A DNA stretch of 64,000 nt from Sideroxydans lithotrophicus (GTDB lineage: Bacteria > Pseudomonadota > Gammaproteobacteria > Burkholderiales > Gallionellaceae), in the NCBI GenBank assembly GCA_020723185.1, contig DYJI01000006.1:163082-227081 (forward strand). Reading direction: 5' to 3'. This document shows, piece by piece, positions 37,201-45,300 of the stretch. Numbering within the stretch: the first letter of the stretch is position 1; each line of letters starts with the position of its first letter. The notes under the pieces are model-generated. The model saw nothing but the letters and a program-made list of their open reading frames with translations, was not told the DNA's origin and made no database searches. Position numbers and translations under genes: made by a program.

Positions 37201-37696
37201 GCTGAACGCCGCCATCAAATCGCTCAAGTCCGGCAAGGAACCGGACATGGCGCACCCGCTGGGCGTCACCACCGAGATCAACCTGCACATCCCCGCCCTG
37301 CTGCCGGACGAATACTGCGGCGACATCCACCAGCGGCTGGTCATCTACAAACGTCTCGCCAACTGCGAAACACAGCAGGACCTGGACGACATGCAGCAGG
37401 AACTCATCGACCGCTTCGGCCTGCTACCCGAACCCGCGCAAGCCCTGTTCGACTGCCACCGCCTGCGCATCCTCGCCAAACCGCTCGGCATCCAGAAAGT
37501 GGACGCCTCCAGCGAAGCCATCGTCATCCAGTTCGTCCCCAACCCGCCCATCGACCCGATGAAGGTCATCACCATGATCCAGTCGAAGCGGCACATCAAG
37601 ATGGCGGGACAGGACAAGCTGCGCATCGAATTGAAGTATGGGGATTTGAAGCAGAGGGTGCTGGCGATCAAGAACTTCTTTGCAGAGTTATCCTGA
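34292..37696 (+). CDS. mfd: Transcription-repair coupling factor
   Basis: A full-length 1134-residue Mfd translocase that removes RNA polymerase stalled at DNA lesions and recruits UvrA. In order: UvrB-homology region (about 10-345), RNA-polymerase-interacting CarD-like domain (about 465-545; GDPVVHEQHGIARYHG), a helicase/translocase pair (Walker A GDVGFGKTEVALRAAF, box DEEHRFGVQQKE, TATPIPRTLAMSL, and the RecG-like TRG motif near RGAGEVLGESQSG) and the C-terminal D7 autoinhibitory domain. The ATG has the perfect -10 listed above; its ribosome binding site is weak. No truncation is seen. Confidence 0.97.
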   Translation: MLFVSPHPQPRYTNLTGSSDSLALAQFATSRVPLVIVTADALEAQRLVEEIPFFDPALRVNLLPDWETLPYDHFSPHQDLISERLATLHQIRTNSCDVVVVPVTTALYPLPPVSYLAAYTFFLKKGEALDLDGFRNQMTLAGYTHVQQVLTPGEYCVRGGLIDLFPMGSMLPFRIDLFDDEIETIATFDVDTQRTLYPVPEIRLLPAREFPLDEKGQATFRQNFRERFEGDPSRSRIYKDVSKGIAPAGIEYYLPLFFEQTATLFDYLPANATLCLHHDVDAAIQQFAQDAASRYNLLRGDPQHPLLETKELFLSAEQFFVKAKDFARLDIALNDSGANASACPTSTLPDIAVDRRAEVPTQKFADFLRDYDGRVLLLADSLGRREIMSNYLEEYGLAPAVCEDYAAFLESREKFMLGVATVGNGFLLTDENIALVTESELYATPSRARISRTAKKSNVEGMLRDLSELKPGDPVVHEQHGIARYHGLVNLDMGEGENEFLLLEYADEAKLYVPVSQLHVIGRYSGGAPETAPLHKLGSGAWDKAKRRAMQQVRDTAAELLNIYAQRALRKGHAFKFNYHDYEAFAAGFGFEETADQAAAIEAVILDLQSGKPMDRLICGDVGFGKTEVALRAAFIAAMEGKQVAVLAPTTLLVEQHFQNFSNRFADFPIKIAELSRFRSGKETTQALKDLADGRVDIVIGTHKLIQKDVKFHNLGLVILDEEHRFGVQQKERLKALRAEVDVLTLTATPIPRTLAMSLEGLRDFSVIATAPQRRLSIKTFVSNYSAGVIREAVLRELKRGGQVYFLHNEVDTMPNMLEKLTELLPEARIRMAHGQMGERDLEAVMRDFTHQRFNVLLCSTIIETGIDVPTANTIIMNRADRFGLAQLHQLRGRVGRSHHQAYAYLLVDNKEGLTAQAKKRLEAIQAMEQLGSGFYLAMHDLEIRGAGEVLGESQSGEMQEIGFSLYNDMLNAAIKSLKSGKEPDMAHPLGVTTEINLHIPALLPDEYCGDIHQRLVIYKRLANCETQQDLDDMQQELIDRFGLLPEPAQALFDCHRLRILAKPLGIQKVDASSEAIVIQFVPNPPIDPMKVITMIQSKRHIKMAGQDKLRIELKYGDLKQRVLAIKNFFAELS

Positions 37697-37737
37697 AAGC
37701 CTGCATTACACACAGCTCACGATCCGGAATATCACTC

Positions 37738-37992
37738 ATGAACACTGTCGACTGGATAGGCAGCGCCGCTGCGACCCTGACCACTACCGCATTCATCCCG
37801 CAGGCATTGAAGGTATGGCACACGCGGCACACCGCCGACATCTCGCTGGGGATGTATGCCATGTTCACGCTGGGCGTGGCGTTGTGGCTGGCATACGGCA
37901 TCCTGCTGCAGGCATGGCCCATCATCGTCGCCAACAGCATCACGCTGCTGCTGGCTGGGGCTGTGCTGGTGATGAAGCTGCGCTTCGGCTAG
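37738..37992 (+). CDS. SemiSWEET family transporter
   Basis: An 84-residue, three-helix membrane protein of the bacterial SemiSWEET/MtN3 family, which works as a dimer to move sugars. The PQ motif lies in TTTAFIPQALKVWHTR (helix 1), followed by ISLGMYAMFTLGVALWLAYG and a third helix ending in a short basic tail. The usual length of the family is 80-90 residues. It is 41 bases after mfd, so read-through from mfd is possible. The substrate is unknown. Confidence 0.9.
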   Translation: MNTVDWIGSAAATLTTTAFIPQALKVWHTRHTADISLGMYAMFTLGVALWLAYGILLQAWPIIVANSITLLLAGAVLVMKLRFG

Positions 37993-38041
37993 AGGATGTT
38001 CGTTCCTGGCCCGCGCAGATCGAACGTGCCGGGTCGCTACG

Positions 38042-39007
38042 TTACTTCTTTCCGTGCTTCGCCCACCATGCCTGCCGCTGGTTCTTATCCATGAACGTCC
38101 AGGCCAGCAACCGGCTCTTCTTCTGGCCTTGCGCCATCTCGATGGTTCGGCTGTCTACCGCACCTGCATGTTTCAACGCACTGTAGGCCTGCGGCAGGCT
38201 GGCGGATTTTGAGATCAGGGTGGTGAACCACAGGCAGTGTTCACCGCCGCTTGCGCTCTCTTCGATCATACGGGTGACGAAGGCTTCTTCGCCGCCCTCG
38301 CAGCACAGCTCCATGCTTTGTCCGCCGAAGTTCAGCACCGGCTTCTTGTGTTTGTTGTGTTTGTTGTGTTCCTTGCCGAGGTTCTGCCATTTGCGCTGCG
38401 CGCCTTTTCTGGCTTCGGCGAGCGAGGCGTGGAATGGCGGGTTACTCAGGGTGAGCGCGAAGTATTCGTCGGCGTAGGTGACGCCGGAGAAGATGTCGGT
38501 GCTGGAGGGTTGCAGGCGCAGTTCGATGGCGTCGTTCAGGTCGTTCGCTTCGACGATGTGTTGCGCATTGCTCAGCGCGACCTCGTCGATATCGGTGCCG
38601 ACGAAGTGCCAGCCGTATGCGGCGTGGCCGATGAGCGGGTAGATGCAGTTCGCGCCGACGCCGATGTCGAACACGCGCACCGCAACACCGCGCGGGATGT
38701 TGCCGCCGTTGCTCTCGGCCAGCAGGTCGGCGAGGTAGTGGAGGTAGTCGGCACGACCGGGAATTGGCGGACACAGGTATTGGTCGGGGATGTCCCATTC
38801 CTTGATCTGGTAATACTGTTTCAGCAGCGCGCGATTGAGCGCTTTCACCGCTGCCGGGTCGGCGAAGTCTATCGACTCGTTACCGTATGCATTTACCGAC
38901 ACATACGTTGCCAATTCTGGACTGGCCGTGATGAGACTCTCAAAGTCGTAGCGCTCCCGATGCAGATTGCGTGGGTGCAGATTGGTTTTGGTCGGGACTT
39001 GGGTCAT
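38042..39007 (-). CDS. rlmF: 23S rRNA (adenine(1618)-N(6))-methyltransferase
   Basis: A 321-residue SAM methyltransferase that methylates A1618 of 23S rRNA. The N-terminal [17 protein letters not shown], the SAM loop [17 protein letters not shown] and the catalytic NPPFH, typical of N6-adenine methyltransferases, are present. The frame is open further upstream, but the ATG at 39007 gives the family N-terminus ([14 protein letters not shown]). It is convergent with the SemiSWEET gene and has a -10-like TAGAAT at 39046-39051. Confidence 0.95.
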   Translation of the reverse strand: MTQVPTKTNLHPRNLHRERYDFESLITASPELATYVSVNAYGNESIDFADPAAVKALNRALLKQYYQIKEWDIPDQYLCPPIPGRADYLHYLADLLAESNGGNIPRGVAVRVFDIGVGANCIYPLIGHAAYGWHFVGTDIDEVALSNAQHIVEANDLNDAIELRLQPSSTDIFSGVTYADEYFALTLSNPPFHASLAEARKGAQRKWQNLGKEHNKHNKHKKPVLNFGGQSMELCCEGGEEAFVTRMIEESASGGEHCLWFTTLISKSASLPQAYSALKHAGAVDSRTIEMAQGQKKSRLLAWTFMDKNQRQAWWAKHGKK

Positions 39008-39045
39008 GGCTGGTGTCGCTGTCGAGCGTGAAGCTGAGGCGCGCC

Positions 39046-39051
39046 ATTCTA
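39046..39051 (-). promoter_or_regulatory. -10 element (TAGAAT) of rlmF
   Basis: On the minus strand TAGAAT is followed by GGCGCGCC, the same arrangement as at mfd, queD and serB. About 38 bases lie between it and the ATG. The -35 is not clear. The rest of the 146-bp gap shows no other feature. Confidence 0.4.
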
Positions 39052-39153
39052 AACAATATGGGCATTGCGGCGCGGCATTTCCTCGCACGCACGATGCCGC
39101 GGCCTGCGATCTGCGCCGAGCATGCAACGCAGAGCCCAGGCCGTTCTACTTTC

Positions 39154-40002
39154 TTACAGTGCAGCTTTCACCACCTCCGCCAGCGGCGTCGTGGCCCTGC
39201 CGATGAGTTTGCTCAACTGATGAACATCATCGAACAGCGCACCTTTGGAAACGCCGGTATCGGAATCCGCAAGCAAAGCGGCCAGCGGCTCAGGCAGGCC
39301 TGCACCGAGCAGTGCTTGCTTGTAATCCGCTTCGGGCAGGTTGACGTAGTTGATGGCCTTGCCGCTTTGCTTGGCGATCTCGGCGGCGAATTCGCTCAGG
39401 GTATAGGCGCTGTCGCCTGCCAGTTCGTAGGTCTTGCCCGCCTGATCGTCGCTGGTCAGTGCGACTGCTGCGGCTTCGGCATAGTCGGCACGCGCAGCGG
39501 ACGCGATACGCCCTTCCCCCGCACAGCCGTACACCGCACCGAGTGCCAGCGCGGTTGGGATGCCCATCGCATAGTTCTCGGTGTACCAGCCGTTGCGCAG
39601 GATGACGGCGGGCAGGCCTGAGGCCTTGATGGCGACTTCCGTTTCGCGGTGTTCACCCGCAAGGCCAAGCACGGATGTGTCTGCGCGCAACACGCTGGTG
39701 TAGGCCAGCAGCTTCACACCCGCGCGTTTGGCGGCGTCGATCACGGATTTGTGTTGTTGGGCGCGCTGTCCGATCTCGCTGGAGGAGATAAGCAGCACTT
39801 TGTCCGCGCCTTGCAGCGCGGCATCCCAGCTTTGCGGCTGGGTGTAGTCGGCCCGACGGACTTGCACCCCCAGTGCGGCGAGGTCTTGGGCTTTTTCCAC
39901 ATTGCGCACGGCGGCGACGATGGTCGAAGCGGGGACTTTCTTGAGCAGGGAGGCGATGACGAGGCGACCCAGTTGGCCGGTTGCGCCGGTGACGACGATC
40001 AT
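39154..40002 (-). CDS. qorB: NAD(P)H:quinone oxidoreductase QorB-type (NmrA-like SDR)
   Basis: A 282-residue atypical short-chain dehydrogenase. The Rossmann motif TGATGQLG begins at residue 5. The sequence follows the E. coli QorB (YtfG) pattern: ADYTQPQSWDAALQGADKVLLISSSEIGQRAQQH, YTSVLRAD, LRNGWYTENYA. QorB reduces quinones with NADPH. It is divergent from an HxlR-type regulator gene of the YtfH kind, the same pairing as in E. coli, and a dyad operator candidate lies between them. Confidence 0.93.
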   Translation of the reverse strand: MIVVTGATGQLGRLVIASLLKKVPASTIVAAVRNVEKAQDLAALGVQVRRADYTQPQSWDAALQGADKVLLISSSEIGQRAQQHKSVIDAAKRAGVKLLAYTSVLRADTSVLGLAGEHRETEVAIKASGLPAVILRNGWYTENYAMGIPTALALGAVYGCAGEGRIASAARADYAEAAAVALTSDDQAGKTYELAGDSAYTLSEFAAEIAKQSGKAINYVNLPEADYKQALLGAGLPEPLAALLADSDTGVSKGALFDDVHQLSKLIGRATTPLAEVVKAAL

Positions 40003-40053
40003 GGTGTTTCCTTTCTTCGTTGATCTATGAATGGGTGGGCGAAGAATATCCGC

Positions 40054-40059
40054 TACAAT
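40054..40059 (+). promoter_or_regulatory. -10-like TACAAT upstream of the HxlR gene
   Basis: TACAAT six bases before the TTCGTA/TACGAA dyad, so a regulator bound to the dyad would cover the expected transcription start. No clear -35. Confidence 0.35.
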
Positions 40060-40064
40060 AACTT

Positions 40065-40078
40065 TTCGTAAGTACGAA
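40065..40078. promoter_or_regulatory. Dyad operator candidate between qorB and its HxlR regulator
   Basis: TTCGTAAGTACGAA is a perfect inverted repeat with 6-bp arms and a 2-bp centre, flanked by pyrimidine/purine runs. Its place in the divergent region fits an autoregulatory HxlR/QorR-type operator. Confidence 0.5.
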
Positions 40079-40145
40079 CAAAAAGGTAAGTGTCATACCA
40101 ACCATAACTGCCCCAAGCTCCAAGCCAGTCTTTCGCCGTGGAGAA

Positions 40146-40484
40146 GTGTTCTCCACGCTCTGCCCTTCGCGCGAGATCCTCAACCATGTCACCAGCCGCT
40201 GGGGAGTGCTGGTGCTGTCCGCCCTGATGGACGGCACGCACCGCTTCAGCGAACTGCGCCGCAAGATCGACGGCGTGAGCGAGAAGATGCTGGCGCAGAC
40301 GCTGCAACAACTGGAGATGGACGGCTTCGTCGACCGCGTGTCCTATCCGGTGGTGCCGCCGCATGTGGAATATTCTCTGACGCCGCTGGGCGAGCAGATC
40401 GGCGTGCAGATCGACAGCTTGGTTGACTGGATAGAGAGCAACCTGCCCAAGATCATGAAGGCGCAGCAGGCGCGTCAGGGCTGA
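40146..40484 (+). CDS. HxlR-family redox-type transcriptional regulator (YtfH-like)
   Basis: A winged-helix HxlR regulator. The 112 residues from a GTG at 40146 include STLCPSREILNHVTSRWGVLVL, HRFSELRRKIDGVSEKMLAQ and YPVVPPHVEYSLTPLGE, closely resembling E. coli YtfH. The N-terminal Cys in CPSRE is the conserved thiol used for redox or quinone sensing in this family. The start is odd: homologous sequence (FRRGE) continues before the GTG, the frame is open back to 40062, but it holds no ATG, GTG or TTG. AAGGTAAG lies 4 bases before an ATA at 40095, so an AUA start or a start-region mutation is possible. Divergent from qorB, its likely target. Confidence 0.88.
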   Translation: MFSTLCPSREILNHVTSRWGVLVLSALMDGTHRFSELRRKIDGVSEKMLAQTLQQLEMDGFVDRVSYPVVPPHVEYSLTPLGEQIGVQIDSLVDWIESNLPKIMKAQQARQG

Positions 40485-40486
40485 AG

Positions 40487-40492
40487 TAAAAT
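40487..40492 (+). promoter_or_regulatory. -10 element (TAAAAT) of serB
   Basis: TAAAAT followed by GCGCGCC, two bases after the HxlR stop codon, giving a leader of roughly 48 bases to the serB ATG. The -35 would lie within the HxlR coding end and is not clear. Confidence 0.45.
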
Positions 40493-40546
40493 GCGCGCCT
40501 CCGATCCTAACCGTTCGCCCGTATTCGCGGGCCGTATCACCTGCAC

Positions 40547-41386
40547 ATGAACCTCATCCTCCAAGCCCTGCACGCCATCCCAGCCGTTCAAGTCGAACAC
40601 ATCGCCACGCTTGCGGCGGCGCAACGCATCGAACAACTCGCCCCGCATGTCTACCGTCTGCGCGGCGCCGAACCGCACGAGATCATCGGGGCATACTGTT
40701 ACGAACATCAGATCGACTTCGGCTACGTGCCCGAGGGCAAGCATCTAGGCGATTTCGGCCTGCTGGTGATGGATATGGATTCCACGCTGATCAGCATCGA
40801 ATGCATCGACGAGATCGCCGACATGCAGGGCATCAAGCCGCAGGTGGCCGAGATCACCGAAGCGGCGATGCGCGGCGAGATCGACTTCTCCGAAAGCCTG
40901 CGCCGCCGCGTGGCCTTGCTGCAAGGGTTGGATGAATCCGCTTTGCAGCGCGTGTACGACGAACGTCTGCAACTCAATCCCGGCGCCGAGACCATGCTGG
41001 CCGCGATGAAGCGGCACGGCATCAAGACGATGCTGGTGTCCGGCGGTTTCGTGTTCTTCACCGAGCGTCTGAAAGCGCGCCTCGGCCTCGACTACGCGCA
41101 CGCCAACACGCTGGAGATCGTGGATGGGAAACTCACCGGCAAGGTGTTGGGCGACATCGTGGATGCACAGGGCAAAGCCGACTGGCTGAACCGGGTGCGC
41201 GAAGAACTGTGCTTGAGCCGCGAACAGGTGATCGCCATGGGCGACGGTGCGAACGACCTGAAGATGATGGCGCAGGCCGGCGTCAGCATGGCCTACCACG
41301 CCAAGCCGGTGGTGCGCGCACAGGCCAGCCATGCACTGAACTTCGTCGGGCTGGACGGCCTGGTCACGCTGTTCGAGCAGGCATGA
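40547..41386 (+). CDS. serB: Phosphoserine phosphatase
   Basis: A 279-residue HAD phosphatase making L-serine from phosphoserine. A short N-terminal ACT-like region (to about 70) precedes the HAD core. Motif I is DMDSTLI (nucleophile and acid Asp), motif II VSGGFVFF, and motifs III/IV QGKADW and GDGANDLKMM. ECIDEIADMQGIK shows the SerB cap signature. There is no obvious ribosome binding site before the ATG at 40547. The -10 with GC-rich discriminator is at 40487. Confidence 0.96.
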   Translation: MNLILQALHAIPAVQVEHIATLAAAQRIEQLAPHVYRLRGAEPHEIIGAYCYEHQIDFGYVPEGKHLGDFGLLVMDMDSTLISIECIDEIADMQGIKPQVAEITEAAMRGEIDFSESLRRRVALLQGLDESALQRVYDERLQLNPGAETMLAAMKRHGIKTMLVSGGFVFFTERLKARLGLDYAHANTLEIVDGKLTGKVLGDIVDAQGKADWLNRVREELCLSREQVIAMGDGANDLKMMAQAGVSMAYHAKPVVRAQASHALNFVGLDGLVTLFEQA

Positions 41387-41460
41387 ACCCCGCCATCGCG
41401 GCATCGGTCACCGATCGCGCGGGTCCCGCCCTCTTCCAGGCCTGACGGGCACTGCGACAC

Positions 41461-42180
41461 TCAGGCTGAAGAACGCACAGGCTCCGGCAACTCGGCCTCC
41501 CCCAGCGATTTCCTCATACCCTTGTTGCGATACATCGCATCGTCGGCGGCATCGACCAGCTCCATCCCGTTCACACCGTCCGCCGGATAGAACGCCACCC
41601 CGGCACTGACGCCCAACTTCAGCGTTTGACCGCGCACCTCGAACGGGCGGGACAAGGCCACGGTTATCTTGCGGATCACGCGATCCGCATCCGCCGTGCT
41701 ATCCGCATCGGCGAGCAGGATAGCGAACTCATCGCCACCGAGACGCGCCACCGTATCGCTCTCGCGCACACCACTCTCGATACGCACCGCCGCCAGTTTC
41801 AGCACCACGTCGCCGACACGGTGGCCGAAGCGGTCGTTGATCGGCTTGAAATCATCCAGATCGAGGAAGATCACCGCGAAGCTGCGCTGTTCGCGCCTGG
41901 CCACGACCAGCGCATGCGCCAGCCGGTCGTTGAACAATTGGCGGTTGGGCAATCCGGTCAGCGCATCGTGATAGGCCATCTGCATCGGCCGCAGCTGGAA
42001 ACTGAGCATGAACGGCACGCAGATGACGGCCAGCAGGCCGGCATCGGTCATGGCGCGTATCCAGACTGGATAGCCTTGCGCCTCCATCACCGGGTCGACG
42101 GTGACCATCAGCAGCAACTCAGCAAGGGCGATGAGCCCCAGCAACAGGAAGAAATGGCGCATCGGGATGCCTTCTTTCAT
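41461..42180 (-). CDS. Small membrane diguanylate cyclase (GGDEF)
   Basis: A 239-residue inner-membrane protein: two hydrophobic helices (about 8-28 and 42-62) without a recognisable sensor, then a GGDEF domain (about 68-230; MAYHDALTGLPNRQLF) with canonical GGDEF and I-site RESD. It should be an active, feedback-inhibited cyclase. GGAGGG lies just before the ATG. The BLUF fusion gene, also on the minus strand, ends 141 bases upstream, and the gap (42181-42321) holds a T7 run and a C8 run but no clear terminator. Confidence 0.93.
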   Translation of the reverse strand: MKEGIPMRHFFLLLGLIALAELLLMVTVDPVMEAQGYPVWIRAMTDAGLLAVICVPFMLSFQLRPMQMAYHDALTGLPNRQLFNDRLAHALVVARREQRSFAVIFLDLDDFKPINDRFGHRVGDVVLKLAAVRIESGVRESDTVARLGGDEFAILLADADSTADADRVIRKITVALSRPFEVRGQTLKLGVSAGVAFYPADGVNGMELVDAADDAMYRNKGMRKSLGEAELPEPVRSSA

Positions 42181-42321
42181 GGAACCCTCCGGATCAGGTG
42201 TACAACAAGTTGGCCGCTTGACCGTGACTCTACCCGCTCACCCCGTTTACCGACACCTTTTTTTCGTATCGGACATCACCGTCGGCATGCCCCCCCCGGC
42301 AATGCGGACCAGCCCGTCAGG

Positions 42322-45300
42322 CTACATGACGCTGCCCTTGAAGGCTGTGATGTAGCTGTAGCAGAGGCGCGCATCCTCGGCGAGTTCGAGGAAGCTGATG
42401 TGCTTGCTGCCCCACTGCGTGAAATCGGGGCTCCCATCCATCCTGGAAACATCGCGGAACTGCATGTTCCAGTCCAGGAAGACGCGCCGCTGCTCTTGCC
42501 CTTCGATCACGATGCGCAGATCCTTGTGACGCTTGTCACTGCCGATCATCGCCATCAGTCTCTGCACGTTCTCGCGGCTGCCTTCCAGCATCTGCATGAA
42601 ACAGCCGTCCTGATACAGCAGGCAGCCGGTGAGGCCGTTCTCCTGGTTGTATCGCTGGGCGGTCCTGACGATCCCGTCCAGTGTCGCCTCATCCAGCGCG
42701 CCGGTCGCCTGGCTGACATAGATGAGGAAATACAGTCCCGGTGTCACACCTTCCTGTCTGCTGCCGATCTCGCGGTCCACCGCCTCGACGAACTGCTGGT
42801 CGTCGAGCGGGCGATAGCACAGATAGCCCTGGATGAAATCGCAGCCGTTCGAGTGCAGCTCCAGCAGTTGCGCCTCGTTCTCCACCCCCTCCGCCACCAG
42901 CTTCATGCCGAGCGAATGTCCCAAGCCGATGATGGTGCGGATGATGGTGCGACTGTCCGCATGCTTGTCCACGCCGTCGACGAAGGCCTTGTCGATCTTC
43001 AGCACGCTCACCGGCATACGGGTGAGCTGTGCCAGCGAGGAGTAACCGGTGCCGAAATCATCCACCGCGACATGCAGACCCAGCGTGGCCAATTGCCGCA
43101 ACACATTGAGGTTAGCCTCCACGTTGGCCATCAGCGAGGTCTCGGTGATCTCGATCAGCAGGCGCGACGGGTCGGCACCGGTCTCGCGCAGGATGCGCTC
43201 GAAATCATGGGCCAGATTCTCTTCGTCGAGCTGGCGTGTGGAGACGTTGATGGAGACATAGGACGGCGCCTGCGCCCCCCAGCGTTCGCGCCACCTGACC
43301 TCGGCCTGACAGCCCTGGCGGAACACCCACAGTCCGATGGCGATGATGGCACCGGTCATCTCCGCGATGGGGATGAACACCGCCGGCGATATCTCCCCGC
43401 CCGGCGGGCGCCAGCGCAACAGCAGCTCGGCCCCGACGATACGCCGGTTCTCGGCGGAAACGATGGGCTGGAAACGGCAGGTGAGTTCGCTGCGGGCCAG
43501 CGCGTTGCGCAGTCCTTCCGTCACCGCCAGACGCTGCCGCACCTTCTGCTCCAGACTGTCACTGAAGAACTGCCAGCCGTCGCGCCCTTTCTGCTTCATC
43601 TCGTACATGGCGCTGTCTGCGGAACGCAGGATGTCTTCGGCGGAATGGGTGGTGCCATGCCCCACCGCGATGCCGATGCTGGCCGTCACGAACAGCTGCA
43701 CGCCATTGAAATCGACCGGCTGGCGCAAGGCCTCGTTGATGCGTTCCGCCAGCGCCGAGATGGTAGTGGGCTGCTCCAGCTGCTCGCAAAGCACGACGAA
43801 CTCGTCGCCCGCCAGACGCGCCACGGTGTCGCCCGGACGCACCAGGTCGATCAGCCGCGCGGCCACCTGTTTGAGCAGTGCGTCGCCCGCCTCGTGGCCG
43901 TGCACATCGTTCACCAGCTTGAAGCCATCAAGGTCGATGAACAACACCGCGATGCTCAACCCTTGCCGCTGCGAGCGCTGCAGCGCGTTCACCAACCGCT
44001 CGCGGATCAGCGCGCGGTTCGGCAGCCGGGTCAGCACATCATGGGTCGCACGCCACAGCATGTCCTCTTCGGCGCGCTTGCGCTCGGTGATGTCGCGCAT
44101 GGTGACCACCAGCATCCAGCTGTCGTCGTTCCTGAATTTCGCGATGGCCGCTTCCAGCGGGAAGAACGAGCCGTCCTTGCGGTAACCCGATATCTCGCCG
44201 CGCGCCGACATGCGGCGTTCCATCTCGCTGCCTTCGACAAAGGCCTTCACCAGCTCCGCATGCCGCTGGCGCACATGCGGCGGCAGCAGCTGATGCACCG
44301 GCATGCCGACCATCTCCTCCATTCTGTAACCGAAAAGATGGCAGGCGGCAGGGTTCGCCTCGGCGATGACACCTTCTTCATCGGTAGCGATGATGGCCAT
44401 GTCAGCGATGGACAATATTTGTTGTACCGTGCCCAGCCTTTGCATGGCGGCGCTGGCTTCCGCCGAGATGCGCGCTGAGACCTGCGGGCTCGGCGGTGAC
44501 TCGTGCAGCTTCACCCCCATCGCCTGCTCGCGATAGCGTGCAGGGATCACCGGATCGATGCGCCCGAACGACTCCATGATGCTGAAGGTGCCGTCCGCAT
44601 TGCAGCGCGCGAGATAGGCATTGACGCTGGCGTGATGGGTGACGGCATCCATCACCACCTCGCCCTGCGGCGCATCCACCCGCACCCGCTCGAGCGCATC
44701 CACCACGGATTCCGCCTCGGTGGTTCCGGCCATCTCCACTGCCCTGGCATAGGCGCGCACGCAAAGATAGGTACCCTCGCCGAAATTGGTGAGGATGCCG
44801 TTGCCGCTCGGCCAGATGCCGCTGATGCCCGGCACCTGCGCCAGACGTTCGAGATAACTGCGATTCTGCGGCGTGTCGACCGACATGAAATAGGTATTGC
44901 TGGAATAGAAGCCCTCGCGCACCGCTGCCGGCAGCTGGCTGACCATCATCTCGTCGTAATGCCCCATCGCCACTGCCATGCGCTTCTTCAGCCCCATCTC
45001 GGTGAAGCGCGTGAGCAGCTGCACCTGGTCCGCACCGGCGAAATATGGCACGAACACATCGGCACCGGAGCGGGCGACCTGCTGCAGCAAATCATCGATC
45101 TCCTGCGCACTGGCGCCGATAGGCAGGTATTCCTCGCCCAGGATGTCGCCGCCCAGCGCCCGCAGCGATTGCTTGGCCGCGTCGATGGAGCCGCGCGGCC
45201 ACTCGTAGTTGTTGCCGGCGAAGAACATCTTGGGGCCGTGATGATCGGCCAGCCAGGGGATCATCTTGTCGATCTGCTGGTTGGGCAAGGCGGCGAAGTG

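Noticed and set aside
35627..37330. A 567-codon minus-strand open frame inside mfd
   Set aside because: Antisense of the mfd helicase domains, with no recognisable protein motif.
42181..42321. Intrinsic terminator at the T7 run after the BLUF fusion gene
   Set aside because: The T run is on the plus strand while the flanking genes are on the minus strand, and no GC hairpin precedes it in the right orientation.
41626..44478. A 950-codon plus-strand open frame opposite two GGDEF genes
   Set aside because: Same antisense effect; it spans two convincing minus-strand genes and the gap between them.
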